Shown piece by piece: positions 36,577 to 48,789 of a DNA stretch of 64,000 nucleotides. The notes beneath the pieces are model-generated. The model was not told the DNA's origin and made no database searches. It was given only the letters and a program-made list of their open reading frames with translations. The stretch is taken from assembly GCF_963678635.1 (NCBI RefSeq), contig NC_087067.1:9905716-9969715 (forward strand). The letters are read 5' to 3'. Each line of letters starts with the position of its first letter. Positions within the stretch are counted from its first letter, which is position 1. The DNA comes from Symsagittifera roscoffensis. Its lineage: Eukaryota; Xenacoelomorpha; Acoela; Convolutidae. The position numbers and the translations under genes were made by a program.

Positions 36577-36757
36577 CTAAAACGAAAAAAAAAAGATATT
36601 AGTTTTAAAAATGAGCTCTGTTTATGTAAGCAATCTACAAATTATCATAAAAGCAAAAAAAAAGGAAATTGTGAAAGGTATTAAAGGTGCCAACCAAATT
36701 TAATTATTTTTTCTGACATTGGGTTTTTTGGAATTTGATTAATTTTTTACCACTTAC
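36577..36757 (-). other. Intron 2 of the Polinton polymerase, 181 bp
   Basis: Donor A-GTAAGTGG, acceptor TTTTTTCGTTTTAG. Removing it joins the conserved YSLKLK to NRSNKVSAKGISW in the correct frame, where other Polinton polymerases are continuous. Confidence 0.8.
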
Positions 36758-39335
36758 TTTTGAGTTTAAGAGAATATAATTTCGGTTTGAGTGCTAAAAA
36801 TTCTTCTATCAAGTCTCCACCCATCTCGTCCTTGAACATTAGCACCTGTTTCTTGTGGGTTTCATGTTTCATTATACAGTGGTGATTGTTTGGGATAGTT
36901 CGAGAAATCAAACAAGTGTCCCATTTCTTTTAGTTCCTCGTATATATCGTCACATTTTATCATATAAATAAAGCTATCAGTATTGGAGTACAATAGCTCG
37001 AGATAAAAGTTTGGCTTCATTTGCACGTTGTGGGTTTCGAACATGTATTTTTTTGCAATGTCTAATATTGCTGCGCCAACGATCGTTGGCTTATCCCACC
37101 GGATTGAGCTCGGATTGATTGCTGTTGTAGCAAGGTCTTGGTGTATAATTTGGAATGACTTCAATGAGCTCTGGCACAATTTTTGCAGTAGCTCGGTTTC
37201 GTTACGCACTATACTCATTTTTGTTCTGTTTCGTTTGCTTTCCATCGTCTTGCCGAAAGATGAGTTTATTATGAGCGTATAAAAATTTTCTTCAAAAATG
37301 TTCCCAGCCTTCTTTCTTAGCTCAGTGTTCATCTGTACAAAAGGGGCCATCCATTTACACTGTCAAAATTGCAGCACTCTATGAAGGTGAGTCACCTTCA
37401 CACCTAATTGTATGTAAAGCTTAAGGGTCAGATAATGCAAAACATATCCTGACTTTTCTTGTAGAGACTGTATGAGCTTAAGCACTTTGGGTAGACTGGT
37501 GATACCTAATTTGCCCATCAGTTCCACCTGATTGGTACTCAAGTCAGTTATCTGTACAATTTTTTTTGAAGGCGCGGGAGGATAGTCTTTGAAGTAGTCA
37601 TGGAGCTCGTCGGGGAACTAACTCGATATCTACCTCCGCTAGGTAACCCCACTCACTATCCTCTTCCGTCAGTAGTAGTTTAGGTATATCCACCGAGTCG
37701 TCCGCCCATTTGAAATCGTTTAAGGGCAATGAGTAGTTTTGCATAATACCTCCGTAGAGATTATTTGCGTCGATGTTTACGATGAACGAATTTTCCTCAT
37801 TTTTATCGTGGTCGTCAGGAAACTGGTTGTTGGCTTTCCAGTATTTTCGGGCATATACAGACGACATTCCACCACGAATCAGCCCCTCTACAAAGTAAAC
37901 GTCGTTGCGCTCGGTTAGCAATCCAAGATCTGCTCGGCAGACTTTAAGGAACACATCCCCCGCCAAGTTACTTACGGTATAATAGTGCGCGCAATCGAAT
38001 CCATATGTTTCATAGCACACGGATCGAAAAGCTTCGAACACAGAAGCAAGTAACAGCACATCGGTAGAGAGGTACAGGTCGTGGTAGTCACCAATTGAAT
38101 TACAGCCGAATTTACTGAATACGATGATTGCATGGTTGAACTCTGATCGATCTACACTGACCTCACCACCGGCTAGGCTCTTTGTCCACAGTCTTCGGGC
38201 AGATAATCGCGGTTCATTGAATTTCTTGAAGCTATCAATGTAGCTGTAGAGGTAGAACCCTTTTCGTTTCAAAAGATCGATTTTCTCCATTGAATGTCCG
38301 TTTGCTTTGAAGAAATTTTCCAATAGACTGAAATTATCAGGTGGCAAATTATTAACGAGCGTTGATAAGGAAGATTGCATGAACTTGTAGGAGTCGATAA
38401 ATCTCAGATTCTCTACACATTTCTAATTTTTCCACTTTTATCGTAGAACGTTTTGATCCATACCGATATGATCATTGAGAGAAATTTTTCTTCGGTGCTC
38501 GGTATGACAGAGAAGACATTGTGTGGGTTGCTTTTATTCAATGCTCGAATGATACAAGGTAGGTCATAGTTTGCTAGATTGTGGGCAACTACAGGAATGA
38601 AATTGGTTGTCTTGCGGTTGATGTTGCATGTATTATGTGCCCACCCGAGAAACTTGTTAGTATAGTGACAGTGGTCTAATACCTTTTCCTCATCCCATGC
38701 AAAAGGCAATTCGCATATCCAGCACTCGAATGTATCTTCTTTTCTTGTTTCTCTTTGCCCCGTGAACGCATAATGTCTTCTTTTTTCAATGTAAACTTCC
38801 TTCGCAAGCATTTCCAAGCTCAGTAACAGATGTTTGATACTGTCAGGTCCCCTTTTCAACTCGAACTTGACCACCTCGGGGTTTCCAAATTCTACAGCTG
38901 CGAATGCATACACACAGTTCGGGTGTTTTTCGATAAGGTGAGTGTTCGATTTTTCGTTGTCAGGCTCTGGGCCAGCTACGGGTACAATTAATGACTCCAA
39001 GTCGAAGTATACTATACGTGGTACAAACGATCGTGCACCAAAGTTTTTAAACACATGTCGATCGTTGTCGGGCCCGGGCATTGTGATCTTGTCGATAGCA
39101 AATTTCGTGATGTCGACGTAGAATGTCGTTGGAAGTGCAAGTGTGGAAGCAATTCCGGCAGATTTCAATTCTGTCGCGTGGTGCTCTTTTACGAATAAAA
39201 TTGATCAGCTTTGTCAGGTCGTTGATTAGCTTATAGTGATATGCAGAACCGTCGGAAAGAAGCAGCAAGTCCATCACAAATGTACGATTTAGCTCTTTTG
39301 AAATCCGGATTGGTATCAGCTCTTCTGACTGGTAC

Positions 39336-39458
39336 CTAAATGAGAAAAAAAAATTTACTCTATATGAAATGGAATAAACTTCTAGGCCATGATTGATTTT
39401 TGTTTTTTTTTAACAGAAAAAATTTCTGCAAGAAATTTGAAATGTCAAATAAACTTAC
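39336..39458 (-). other. Intron 1 of the Polinton polymerase, 123 bp
   Basis: Donor CG-GTAAGTTT, acceptor CTCATTTAG. Removing it joins RLNNVQINVFR to YQSEELIPIRIS in frame, restoring a conserved block. Spliceosomal introns fit long residence or expression in a nuclear host. Confidence 0.8.
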
Positions 39459-40740
39459 CGAAATACGTTGATTTGAACATTGTTCAATCTTTCAAATCTT
39501 CCTATTTCCAGAATGCTCATTGGCATCTCAAAATCTCCTTGAATATTCACTATCTGTTTCATCTCTCGCTGTATTGCATCTGGTTGCCTTTGTGGGGATT
39601 CCGCGTTCCCATCATCTTGATTGTCGTTGACGGCAACGACGACAACATCCTTATCAGACTCTCCTTTTACTACATCATCATCGCTGTCTTCGTCCTCGCT
39701 GTCTTCTTTTTTATACGTTGCACATTTGGTCTTCTTTCGGTATGCCTGAGAAGTTGCGTATAGAGGTGGACCATGTTTGAGGTGATAGGCTGCAATGAAG
39801 CAAGACAGAAAGCATTTATCGTTCGTCTTTGTTTGTATTTTTACAATGTTGAAGTTCTGTTTTTAAGACCAAGGGGTAGCGGCAAGTAGCTTCCTGCGCG
39901 CATTGGAGACAGTTTAGCGAAATTGATAGTTACTTTCGAAATTCTTTCAATTATCCACCCACTTCCATGAGAAGCGAAGCAGTTGATGGAGTTGAGCATA
40001 TGTTCAATCATCTCAATGTACTGCCCCTGTTCCAGACCACCATAATTGACAAGTACCATCTCGGTATTCAAGAAAAGTGTGATTTTCTCAACATTGGGTT
40101 CTTCGTCGTTTTCGACGGTGAGGTGTTTCATCAAGCTCACTTCAACTGAGAATTGCACCTTAATTGATCCATTTTGCGAATGCTCGAATATGAAGTCATC
40201 GTTGACTTTTTTGTTTCGCATCATGAAATCGAGCAGGTTGATTTCACTCTCGTCGAATATTAGTTGATATTTCTTCAAATTTCAATTGAAAGCGGTTTGA
40301 CTCTCAGTCAAAATTGACCGAGTGCTTTGAGGTACTCGCGTTGTTGATGAACCTTCGATGGCGATAGTCTCATTGCTACCACCACCACCACCACCACCAC
40401 CATCACCGGTTGAAGTAGAGCCAGCATCCGAATCCCAGACTGGAAGTCCATGGTGGCTGTTCATGTGACTCTGATATTTTTCCAAGCTCATAAACACTGT
40501 TCTGCAAATTGCACACTGCTTGTTTGCTGATTTACCGTGATCTATTTCAATGTGCTGAATAGTTTCAGCCACCAAACTGAACTCCTCAAGGCAGTCATCG
40601 CATTTGACTCTGACGGCTGCAATCGGCGCATGAAGGTTGTGAACTGTCTTCTTATGTCGTCGTAGATTTTTAGCAGAGCCCAGAACCGCATCACACAGAT
40701 GACATGCGAGATTGGTTTTAGCTTTAGAAGAATTAGGCAT

Positions 40741-42506
40741 TGTTTTGTTGATTTTCTTTCGAAAGTTTATGAGTTGAGAAATATTTAAACTGGTCTGATT
40801 AATTAGAAGAAAGTTTTTGAATAAAGTTTTTTTTGTTTCAATCAAGAACTGCTGAAGTTCAGAAAGCAAAAGACAAAAGTGATTTTTTAGTTTGGGGTGA
40901 AAATCTTTATTGGTTTCCAACCACAAGCGTAGGTGAATTTTAGTTGTTGATTAGCGGTTTATTTTCCTTTTCGGTTATATTAGCCAGTCCTGTTGAGGAA
41001 AGAATCATTACTAAGACTTGGTGGTTTGACTAATTCCTTTCAAGTATATAAATTTAACTTCAAGTCTTGCTTAAACACCTATCCCCTAGTACACTTAGTT
41101 TGAAGTGACTAATATTGCTGTAGGCAGGTATATAAAAAGAATTAGAGCTAACCACCACCGTAAAAGAAGGAAATGTATACTATCAGGGTTGCTTGGAATT
41201 GGCTGAATACAGTTCTTAACCCAATAACTTTTGATCTGAATAAGATAGACAGTTCACCATGGGGACCTTTTTTGTTGTCCTGTGACAAGTTAAACCAGTA
41301 GCCTTTCAGAAAAGTTTATGCTCCCCTATGGTAGGGCAACAAGGTGGTATAGCAAAACTCTGTTGAAAATAATGTAAAAATTTGAAAAATTTTGAAAAAA
41401 CCGAAAAAAAAATAAATTTAAAAAAAAAACTATTTTTTATGATTATCTAATGTTTAATTATGGTTCCCATCAATCAGGAAAGATTAACGACGCATTTAAA
41501 CACTTTCTGAAGTTCACTAGAGGCGATAATCGAAAAGTGAAAATTTCACTTGGGTGTCTAGAACGTGAACCGAGATGAAATTCAAATGTTTTTTGTATCC
41601 ATCAGCATCCCTGAACGATAATTCGTCTTCGGACGAACATCGCGAAACACGCATTATTTTTCCTTAAAAACAACTCCTTCACGGTGAATTTGTATTTTTT
41701 CGATTTTCGGAATTTTGAACTACATTAAAAATAAAACTTTTTATAACTTAACAAAAGCGAACCAATTGATTTGCGTAGAACAATAGGTTCAGAGCGTCAA
41801 GTTTTTTAGTTCGGAAAAAAAAGATTTTGCTGATTTTTTTTTCAAAAATTGTTATTATAGGATTTTGACTAATTCAAGGTTCTGAAACCGATAATTTTTG
41901 ATCTGATAAAGAGAGACGCTTGGTAAGGTGGACCATTTCTGTTCGCCTATGATAAGGCAAACCATAGGGATCGATAAGATTATTAATTGTTCAACTAGAT
42001 TATTGGTAGAGTAAGAAATGACTTGTGAATATTTTTGGGATGAAAAAGAAAAATTAAACAAAATTTCAAAAATTAACATTAACCCCAATATTTTGTTTTT
42101 AATGGTTTGCTATGATGTTTTTTGTCGTACTGGTAAACAAAGGGTTCCTGCATTTAGTCGATTGTAACAAAACCGCATCTATTTCAAAATTAAAAGATTT
42201 TAATGGAACATTCTACCTGATACTCTATCTATCTCTTTCTTGATTTTTCTTATCGATTGAGTTTGATTGAAAACAATCCACTCAAATTTAATTTACTCAA
42301 TTGACACAGAAATCATAAATTTTATACATATATATACAAACAGAAATCAAACTGATTTGATGAAAAGTGAAAGCAACACATCAAACAAAAACAAGCTCCA
42401 TAAAATTAATAAATCAAAACATTTTTAAAAATAGCAAACAGTTTTTAAAAGTTTTCTTAAAATGGATTGAATACAACTTAAAGCTTTTTGGGTGCATAGC
42501 AAGCTA
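40741..42506. other. Polinton interior without recognised gene
   Basis: About 1.8 kb. Two loosely similar direct blocks, near 41,190-41,350 and 41,870-41,960, share CTTTTGATCTGA(A)TAA and CCTATG(G/A)TA(G/A)GGCAA. This suggests inserted repeats. The missing integrase could have lain here. I found no trace of its HHCC or DDE motifs. Confidence 0.5.
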
Positions 42507-42983
42507 CTACTGGCAGCGTCTCTGGAGTGTTTTTAGGACCAGTTGATTCATCGGTGTTGTTATCGTTGTCACGTCTGCAGTTGAGTCCGGAGGAGAGGAG
42601 ATTGACGTCGTTAAATCGATGTCCCAGTAGGATGCACGCCCTGCCAAGTCCCTAAAGTACTCTTCCTGGTTTTCGTACAAGGGAATCGTCTCGCAATCGT
42701 AGCGAAAAAGAATTTTTCGAGGTGATTGTTCGAGATATTCGGGGTTGTTGATGTCAGTCTTGTCCAAAGCAGGATAGGATTTGGTCTCTGTAGAGCTGTC
42801 AAAAATACTTTTCCTGCTCTGACGCATAAGGGTGATCTGGTCGACTAAATAATTGGGAAGCATCATGTGGCTTTGAGTAGTCCAATCGCGATACTCCTGG
42901 TCTGAGGGTCGATGAGCCAAGTCGTTGAATGGAGATGGCATTCTCTCCTGTTCTTGCTGTACAATGACGACCGTTTCTCTCAT
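42507..42983 (-). CDS. Polinton ORF, 158 aa, unknown
   Basis: A clean ATG (42,983) to stop. Hydrophilic, Gln/Ser/Thr-rich, no membrane helix, no Cys motif. It contains PSPFNDLAHRPSDQEYRDW and LVDQITLMRQSRKS. It lies between the plus-strand island and the polymerase, transcribed with the polymerase. Unlike most neighbours it is unbroken. I do not recognise the family; a structural or DNA-binding accessory protein is possible, but there is no evidence for either. Confidence 0.55.
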   Translation of the reverse strand: MRETVVIVQQEQERMPSPFNDLAHRPSDQEYRDWTTQSHMMLPNYLVDQITLMRQSRKSIFDSSTETKSYPALDKTDINNPEYLEQSPRKILFRYDCETIPLYENQEEYFRDLAGRASYWDIDLTTSISSPPDSTADVTTITTPMNQLVLKTLQRRCQ

Positions 42984-43143
42984 GTAGGTTTGGTATATTA
43001 TCGTTCGCTCAGTTTCCGAAGTAGAGATTACTTACAGAGGACTCGTCGTGGTTACAACTTGAATTTTGTCTTTCTTTCAGAGCTGAGTTTCAACTGCGTT
43101 GTTTGAATGAGAATGAGAGAATGAAAATAAGTAGCAAATAAGT

Positions 43144-43610
43144 TTGAATAAAATAAGAGGGTGTGTGGGTGGTGGTTATGGTTGTGGGTGGTCTAAAGGT
43201 GTGCCCTACAACTTTTTATTATGTTTTATTGAGGTGTTTAGCATATGTGTGACAAGACGGACATACTTAAGATCTTTATTTCAAGGAAACCACGTGGCGT
43301 TTTTTTTTATTATATCCTCAGGGCAATATGACATGAAAACTTAGACTTCAAAAACATTATGGGTGTACCGAAAGGCGAACCAGTATCATGACTTATGTTT
43401 TAATTAGGTTTTGTCAAATAAAAGTTATCAGTGCAATAAAACTTTTAATGCCCCATAAACATCTAACTGTAAAACTACTGAAATGTTCCCTATTAGACCC
43501 GAAGGTTTTTGTTATAGATAAATGTAACTTGAGCTAGATAACAGCAAGCTATTGCTATCTCTACTTCAAATAGAGTGCATGACGCTTTTTTGTATGTCCC
43601 CCGGACGAGG
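43144..43610. other. Intergenic region of the Polinton between divergent genes
   Basis: Separates the minus-strand ORF at 42,983 from the plus-strand island. It has a GT-rich patch near 43,160-43,200. No gene was recognised. Confidence 0.45.
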
Positions 43611-43622
43611 GGCTATAAAAGT
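43610..43622 (+). promoter_or_regulatory. TATA-box-like promoter element
   Basis: GGCTATAAAAGTC after a GC-rich CCCGGACGAGG stretch, about 285 bp before the ATG at 43,900. A second weaker candidate, GGGATAAAAGT, is near 43,788. It fits transcription of the plus-strand genes. Confidence 0.4.
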
Positions 43623-43899
43623 CTCCACTTCAAAGTGAGTACCATATATGCCGACATGTAGCATTAACTGAGATTTATGACCCATTCAGGGGCTTTCCAG
43701 ACAAAAATGACAGATGCAATAAACACGCTTTGATCTTATACAAATCCAATTGCAAAAACTAACTAAATCTCCCGCTATAGGCTGAAGGGGATAAAAGTAA
43801 ATCCACAGAGATTTGTTTATATTCTATCCAGTTCATAAATCATAACTCTCTCTCATAAAACAGTTGAACCAGCAATTCACTACCGTCACCACCACCACT

Positions 43900-44076
43900 A
43901 TGTACTCGTCACTAGAAAATGATACAGACTTTTACGAGGATTTTCAAGATATAACTTTGGGAGATAAACGCATTGTACGAGTTGGAACGAAAACTTTTGA
44001 CAAAACGGGTACATATATCACAATAAAATTGTATAAAAGAATGAAGATGGCGTATTTAAATGTTATCAAGCAGTGA
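43900..44076 (+). CDS. Polinton plus-strand ORF 1, 58 aa, unknown
   Basis: The ATG is at 43,900 (MYSSLENDTDFYEDFQDITL) and the frame ends KMAYLNVIKQ. Acidic N-terminus, basic C-terminus. It is the first ORF after the TATA-like element and is followed within 60 bp by the Ser-rich ORF. It is too short for family assignment and could be the first exon of a longer gene. Confidence 0.4.
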   Translation: MYSSLENDTDFYEDFQDITLGDKRIVRVGTKTFDKTGTYITIKLYKRMKMAYLNVIKQ

Positions 44077-44131
44077 TTTTTGTTGACAAAGCAGTGATTG
44101 TTTGGCAGATAATTTTTCAAAAATTAAAAAA

Positions 44132-44326
44132 ATGGTTAAAAAACAAACAAATGAAAAGACTTCATCTTCTTCCTCCTCCTCCTCCTCAGCTGCAAATGAT
44201 AAACATCATAAAAGACGATACACGTCAAAACGATCAGTCCGTCCCGAAAAACAATGTGCTGAAAGTGGTGATGAAAACAATGCGGATGATGAATACTTGA
44301 ATAATAAAAAGTGTAGAGTTGCCTGA
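44132..44326 (+). CDS. Polinton plus-strand ORF 2, Ser-rich basic, 64 aa
   Basis: MVKKQTNEKTSSSSSSSSSA and then a basic cluster, KHHKRRYTSKRSVRP, that looks like a nuclear localisation or nucleic-acid-binding segment. An acidic Asp/Asn/Glu tail follows. The Ser run comes from a TCC/TCT microsatellite. No known domain; it may be spliced to ORF 3. Confidence 0.4.
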   Translation: MVKKQTNEKTSSSSSSSSSAANDKHHKRRYTSKRSVRPEKQCAESGDENNADDEYLNNKKCRVA

Positions 44327-44532
44327 AACAGAAAAAAAAAACGCTTGAATAATTTGATTTAACCAGCAGAATGATTGAAGCAATGTATGAGCAGTCGCCT
44401 GAATTTTTTTAAAAATTTCGAAAAAACTTTAAATTTTTTATCCTGAACAACGAACCCGACGCCTCACAACTCCCTCTAAACACAAATTTTGCATTTGCAA
44501 CCCACTCATTTCAGAACGAGTGTTGCGCCCAA

Positions 44533-45005
44533 TTGCTCGACAATGACCATCCCCACATCGATGTTCTCATCGAAGTAACAAAAGATTGTGTCGACGTAGT
44601 GAACAAGATGACCTCAACCACTTTCGTTGTACCTTGTCTTTTCTCATCTTTCAAGCATCTAATATTGGGTTGCAGTAAACTTCACCTATCGGGACCCCTG
44701 ATGGAAAAATTAAAAATTGCTGTCAACTACAACAATTCTATTAACAACTCAACTGACATTGGCAGTGCTCTCTACGAAGAAGATTGCCACAAGTTTGCTT
44801 TGCTTCACAAAATCAATCCATTCAATTTCAAACTGATTTAATCACTAATGTAACAATTGAACGCTTCAATAATATTTTGAAAGGTGACAATGCCGCCGAG
44901 TTTTTTAAAATTATTGATATTATTCTGAGTGGGTATGGTCGTTTAGAGATTGATTCACAAACTTTGTTTGTTAAATTTATTACGGAAAAGAAATTCAAAT
45001 TTTAA
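44533..45005 (+). pseudogene. Polinton plus-strand ORF 3, about 160 aa, one frameshift
   Basis: The first frame, 44,533-44,841 (LDNDHPHIDVLIEVTKDCVD, VPCLFSSFKHLILGCSKLHL), is continued in another frame to 45,005 (LITNVTIERFNNILKGDNAA, EFFKIIDIILSGYGRLEID). They overlap near 44,820-44,840, so one indel probably splits a single gene. A possible acceptor, CATTTCAG, lies at about 44,514, just before the open frame. I do not recognise the family. It faces the protease gene tail to tail. Confidence 0.45.
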
Positions 45006-45264
45006 AAATCTGTTTTCCATTTGTTTTTTTAATCAAAACCCTAAAAAAATACTGACTACACCCGCGAGAGGCGTTCCCGAGGAGCGTAGCGATCCATGCC
45101 TCAATATTTTTTTGGGACTCGATATAAAAAACTTCTAGGAGACTTTTGAACTTTTTTTGTTTTTTTTTGTTAACAAGATTTCTCTAGAACCCCCTGACTT
45201 AGATATTGGAATAAAAAAGTTGAAAAAAATATATAAATTAAATCACTTCATAACATCAAATCAA

Positions 45265-45715
45265 TTATATCAACATGTGTTTTGCAAATCGCATCATATC
45301 ATGATCATTCACTTTAAGTCCTAGAGGAAATCTAGATGTTATTATCACATGCGCAACGTAAACACAATAAAGTCCACATAAAACTGAATTTGCTGATTGA
45401 ATAGGTCTGTTCATCACTGTTTGATTAGTTTCACCGTCATGTAAACTCATGGAGCGTCTCGCATATTTGTATACATTCGGATACGTTGTTAGTTTTTGTC
45501 CAAGGGGATCAGCGAAAAAAACTTGACCATCAGCTCGAGCAAACAGTAACCACTGACCAATGAGTACCCGGTTGATCAGAGTTTGATGCGTTCACAATTA
45601 AAAATGTTTTGTCTTTTTTCAACGCCAATGGACAATTAGCTGGTCCAATGTCTTCAAATTGATACTTTAAATGTTTGCATCGATTGATGAGCTCATATAT
45701 CTGAACATTGTCCAT
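45265..45715 (-). pseudogene. Polinton adenovirus-like cysteine protease, frameshifted
   Basis: Maturation protease of the adenain/Ulp1 fold, used in virus-like particle assembly. The ATG at 45,715 gives LINRCKHLKYQFEDIGPANC, then the catalytic His in GTHWSVV. After a frameshift at about 45,543-45,560 the next frame gives ARADGQVFFADPLGQK (acidic residue region), then the catalytic Cys in SVLCGLYCVYVAH. Total length near 150 aa is short for the family (about 200) but holds the His and Cys motifs. It sits directly downstream of the capsid fusion, as is usual for Polinton assembly genes. As read, the frameshift would remove the nucleophile. Confidence 0.85.
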
Positions 45716-45730
45716 TTTTTGCCGTTTCCT

Positions 45731-45782
45731 ACTCTTTCTCTCTCCCTCTCTCTCTCTCTCTCTCCCTCTCTCTCTCTCTCTT

Positions 45783-45783
<1 letters not shown>
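45731..45783. repeat. (CT)n microsatellite
   Basis: About 50 bp of CTCTCTCT with a few TCC interruptions, between the capsid fusion and the protease gene. Confidence 0.9.
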
Positions 45784-46973
<1,190 letters not shown>

Positions 46974-46976
46974 TGT

Positions 46977-47249
46977 TTACCTTCTAAGGTAATTGAAGCA
47001 AAAGTAGAGAATATGTCGGACTAGAATAAACCCTTGCTTACTCAAAAAAATTGCTTGTTTTCTATCAAGGTTCGTCTGTGGGCTGAATAACAATTTACAT
47101 ATTTCTTCAAATTTGTGTATGTTAGGGATGTTAAATCGCACGTTACCATTGACTACATTCAGCAAGCATTCGCATATAACTGAAATCACATTTCGATTTG
47201 ATGTTTTTCTAATAAAACTTCGAAGTTGAGAAGGGTTCAATTGAACCAT
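46977..47249 (-). CDS. Small Polinton protein, 90 aa
   Basis: The ATG at 47,249 gives MVQLNPSQLRSFIRKTSN and continues NVISVICECLLNVVNGNVRF, with a basic, hydrophobic C-terminus. Proteins of this size with an ICECLLNVxxGN-type core recur in Polintons near capsid genes; their role is unknown. It overlaps the end of the ATPase frame and ends 3 bp before the fusion ORF, as in a compact virus-like gene cluster. Intact. Confidence 0.65.
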   Translation of the reverse strand: MVQLNPSQLRSFIRKTSNRNVISVICECLLNVVNGNVRFNIPNIHKFEEICKLLFSPQTNLDRKQAIFLSKQGFILVRHILYFCFNYLRR

Positions 47250-47934
47250 GTGCTGCAGAACAGATCATTTTCTCGCATTCATTTGTTATGGGTGTGACTG
47301 GCTCTGCCTTACTTAATGGTAAGTAAAAAATTGATGGACCTGGTGGTATTATGTTTGAACAGTATCGTGAACAATCTGATGTTCGGGGATCTAAATCAAT
47401 TAATAGATGTTCGTATGTGTCCTTTGTGGCAAGTTCATAACAGCTTCTCAAAAATTTTGTTAAATTCAGTTGCCTTCCAAGATGCTCTAGTTACTGAATA
47501 TCACGAGGTGATTTGAATAAAATGATATGCGATGTGCTTGAATCAATTGTTCGGGATAAACGATTTTGCTGGAATAAATTATGCTTGACATATATAACAT
47601 CTAAACCTTTGTGTCTCCCTGCTGTTGCGAGTTTAACAAACTCGTTATCATTGTATATTTGTTCACAGGAATCATCAAACACTAGAAGAACTTTTTCAAT
47701 GTTCCTAAGCCCATCAAAACCGTTGAATTTCACAAACTCAATGTTAATATTGTGAGACTTCCCTTTTTCACTGTACATCGGCTGACTTTCTGAGTAAAAG
47801 AAGATTGCTCTTTTAAACCTTGGATAAAATGTTTTTCCTTTCAAAAGTTTGAATATTAACTCTGTTTTTCCGGATCCTGAAGGTCCAACAACTGCCATAA
47901 ACACTGGCGTTGACGTATCAACAAATTTATTCAT
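47209..47934 (-). pseudogene. Polinton FtsK/HerA-type packaging ATPase, one in-frame stop
   Basis: Genome-packaging motor ATPase. The ATG at 47,934 (MNKFVDTSTPVFMAVV) leads to Walker A GPSGSGKTELIF, Walker B KVLLVFDDSCE, then AGRHKGLDVIYVKHNLFQQ, the usual post-Walker B region with its conserved basic residue. An in-frame TAA at 47,493-47,491 interrupts the protein. The same frame continues with LEHLGRQLNLTKFLRSC and ends at 47,209. The catalytic core lies before the stop, so a truncated product with both Walker motifs is possible. Confidence 0.9.
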
Positions 47935-48254
47935 ATCCGAGGATTTGGTAGTACGTAGCCAACTAAACTGGACAGGATTGAGAACCAAACTGATGTTTCG
48001 TCACAGCTTAGTTTCGTCAAAGAGAGTTTGTAGATACAAAAAGTCATTAAAATTAAAATTAAAATCATTTGAGACATGAAAATCACTTCAGATCTCAGTA
48101 CGGTTACATTATTACAAAATTTCCAAGGTTTTCGCTAAACACTGTCATGATTTTCCTCATAAACAAAATCAGTAATGATAGTTGCATCAGGTTCATCAAC
48201 TGCTATTTCAGACATTTTGTTCAAAATGAAAAAAAATGTGGTTAAAAATATTAT

Positions 48255-48714
48255 TTATTCTCCTGAACAGTAATAAATCTCATATCGAGTAAAACTTGTA
48301 CAGACATTACTATCACTATCATCCTCATCATCATACATTTGCAAAACATAGTCAGCAGGAACATTTTCAGTTTTTGCATGAACTATAATTTTTTTCACAG
48401 AGTCCTCTTTCACTTTCTGTTGAATTTCTTTGGGTAGCTCACTGCTGGCTAGATCCAATTGAACTCCGGGTTGACGATGTTTGGGTACTAAGACTAGCTT
48501 GGGAAGGCAGACTCCTCGCTTGCTGGCTAACATTTCCAATATATTTGAATAGCTGGAAATAGATGAACTGATTAATCACGGGAAAAAATCTTCGCAGAGT
48601 AGTCAATTCTTCTTCAGATAGAACAACTTGCTCTTTTGGTTGCACAATTTGGCCTCTGCTGTCAACGCGCTCTATTCGGGTCAATGAAATTTTAATATCA
48701 CTCTCTGGGGTCAT
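48255..48714 (-). pseudogene. Polinton ORF about 150 aa, frameshifted, unknown
   Basis: The frame from ATG 48,714 (DIKISLTRIERVDSRGQIVQ, LSEEELTTLRRFFP) passes to a second frame ending at 48,255 (KRGVCLPKLVLVPKHRQPGV, LDLASSELPKEIQQKVKEDS, then acidic DDEDDSD). The switch is near 48,540-48,590. Soluble, no membrane helix. It lies just upstream of the ATPase. I do not recognise it. Confidence 0.45.
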
Positions 48715-48789
48715 TCAAGCACAAAGAACTGAATTTGGAGATAGATATGTCTCCACTTTGGCTAATCTCTCCGTGTTGATCATCGTCAT

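Larger units (their letters stand above)
35912..40740 (-). pseudogene. Polinton DNA polymerase B with zinc-finger leader, two introns, degraded
   Basis: Protein-primed family B polymerase. From the ATG at 40,740: C2H2-type fingers (CHLCDAVLGSAKNLRRHKKTVH), a Gly run, then an in-frame TGA (40,284-40,282). The same frame continues into the usual Polinton N-terminal domain (GSGWIIERISKVTINFAKLS). Seen further on: exonuclease motifs YFDLESL and HNLANYD, the CHYTNKFLGWAHNTCN zinc region, RFIDS, motif A NIDANNLYG, motif B NSSFGKTMES and motif C YSNTDS. In motif C the first catalytic Asp is Asn (codon 36,984-36,982). Introns: 39,458-39,336 and 36,757-36,577. Frameshifts lie at about 39,860-39,864, 39,070-39,090, 38,413-38,420, 37,612-37,615 and 36,862-36,875; another TGA is at 37,365-37,363. 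The C-terminus (VSAKGISWYAQKQL, then acidic/Asn-rich) ends at 35,912. Not functional as read. Confidence 0.92.

Noticed and set aside
39790-39844. A 55-bp intron near the start of the polymerase (GTAAAAATAC to TTGCAG)
   Set aside because: Splicing there gives the wrong frame. Reading straight through in another frame gives a conserved KCFLSCFIAAYHL block, so this is a frameshift in the T5 run at 39,860-39,864, not an intron.
45048-45110. GC-richer patch (CGCGAGAGGCGTTCCCGAGGAG) between convergent Polinton genes as a terminator or RNA gene
   Set aside because: No stable symmetric stem and no RNA gene features could be shown by eye.
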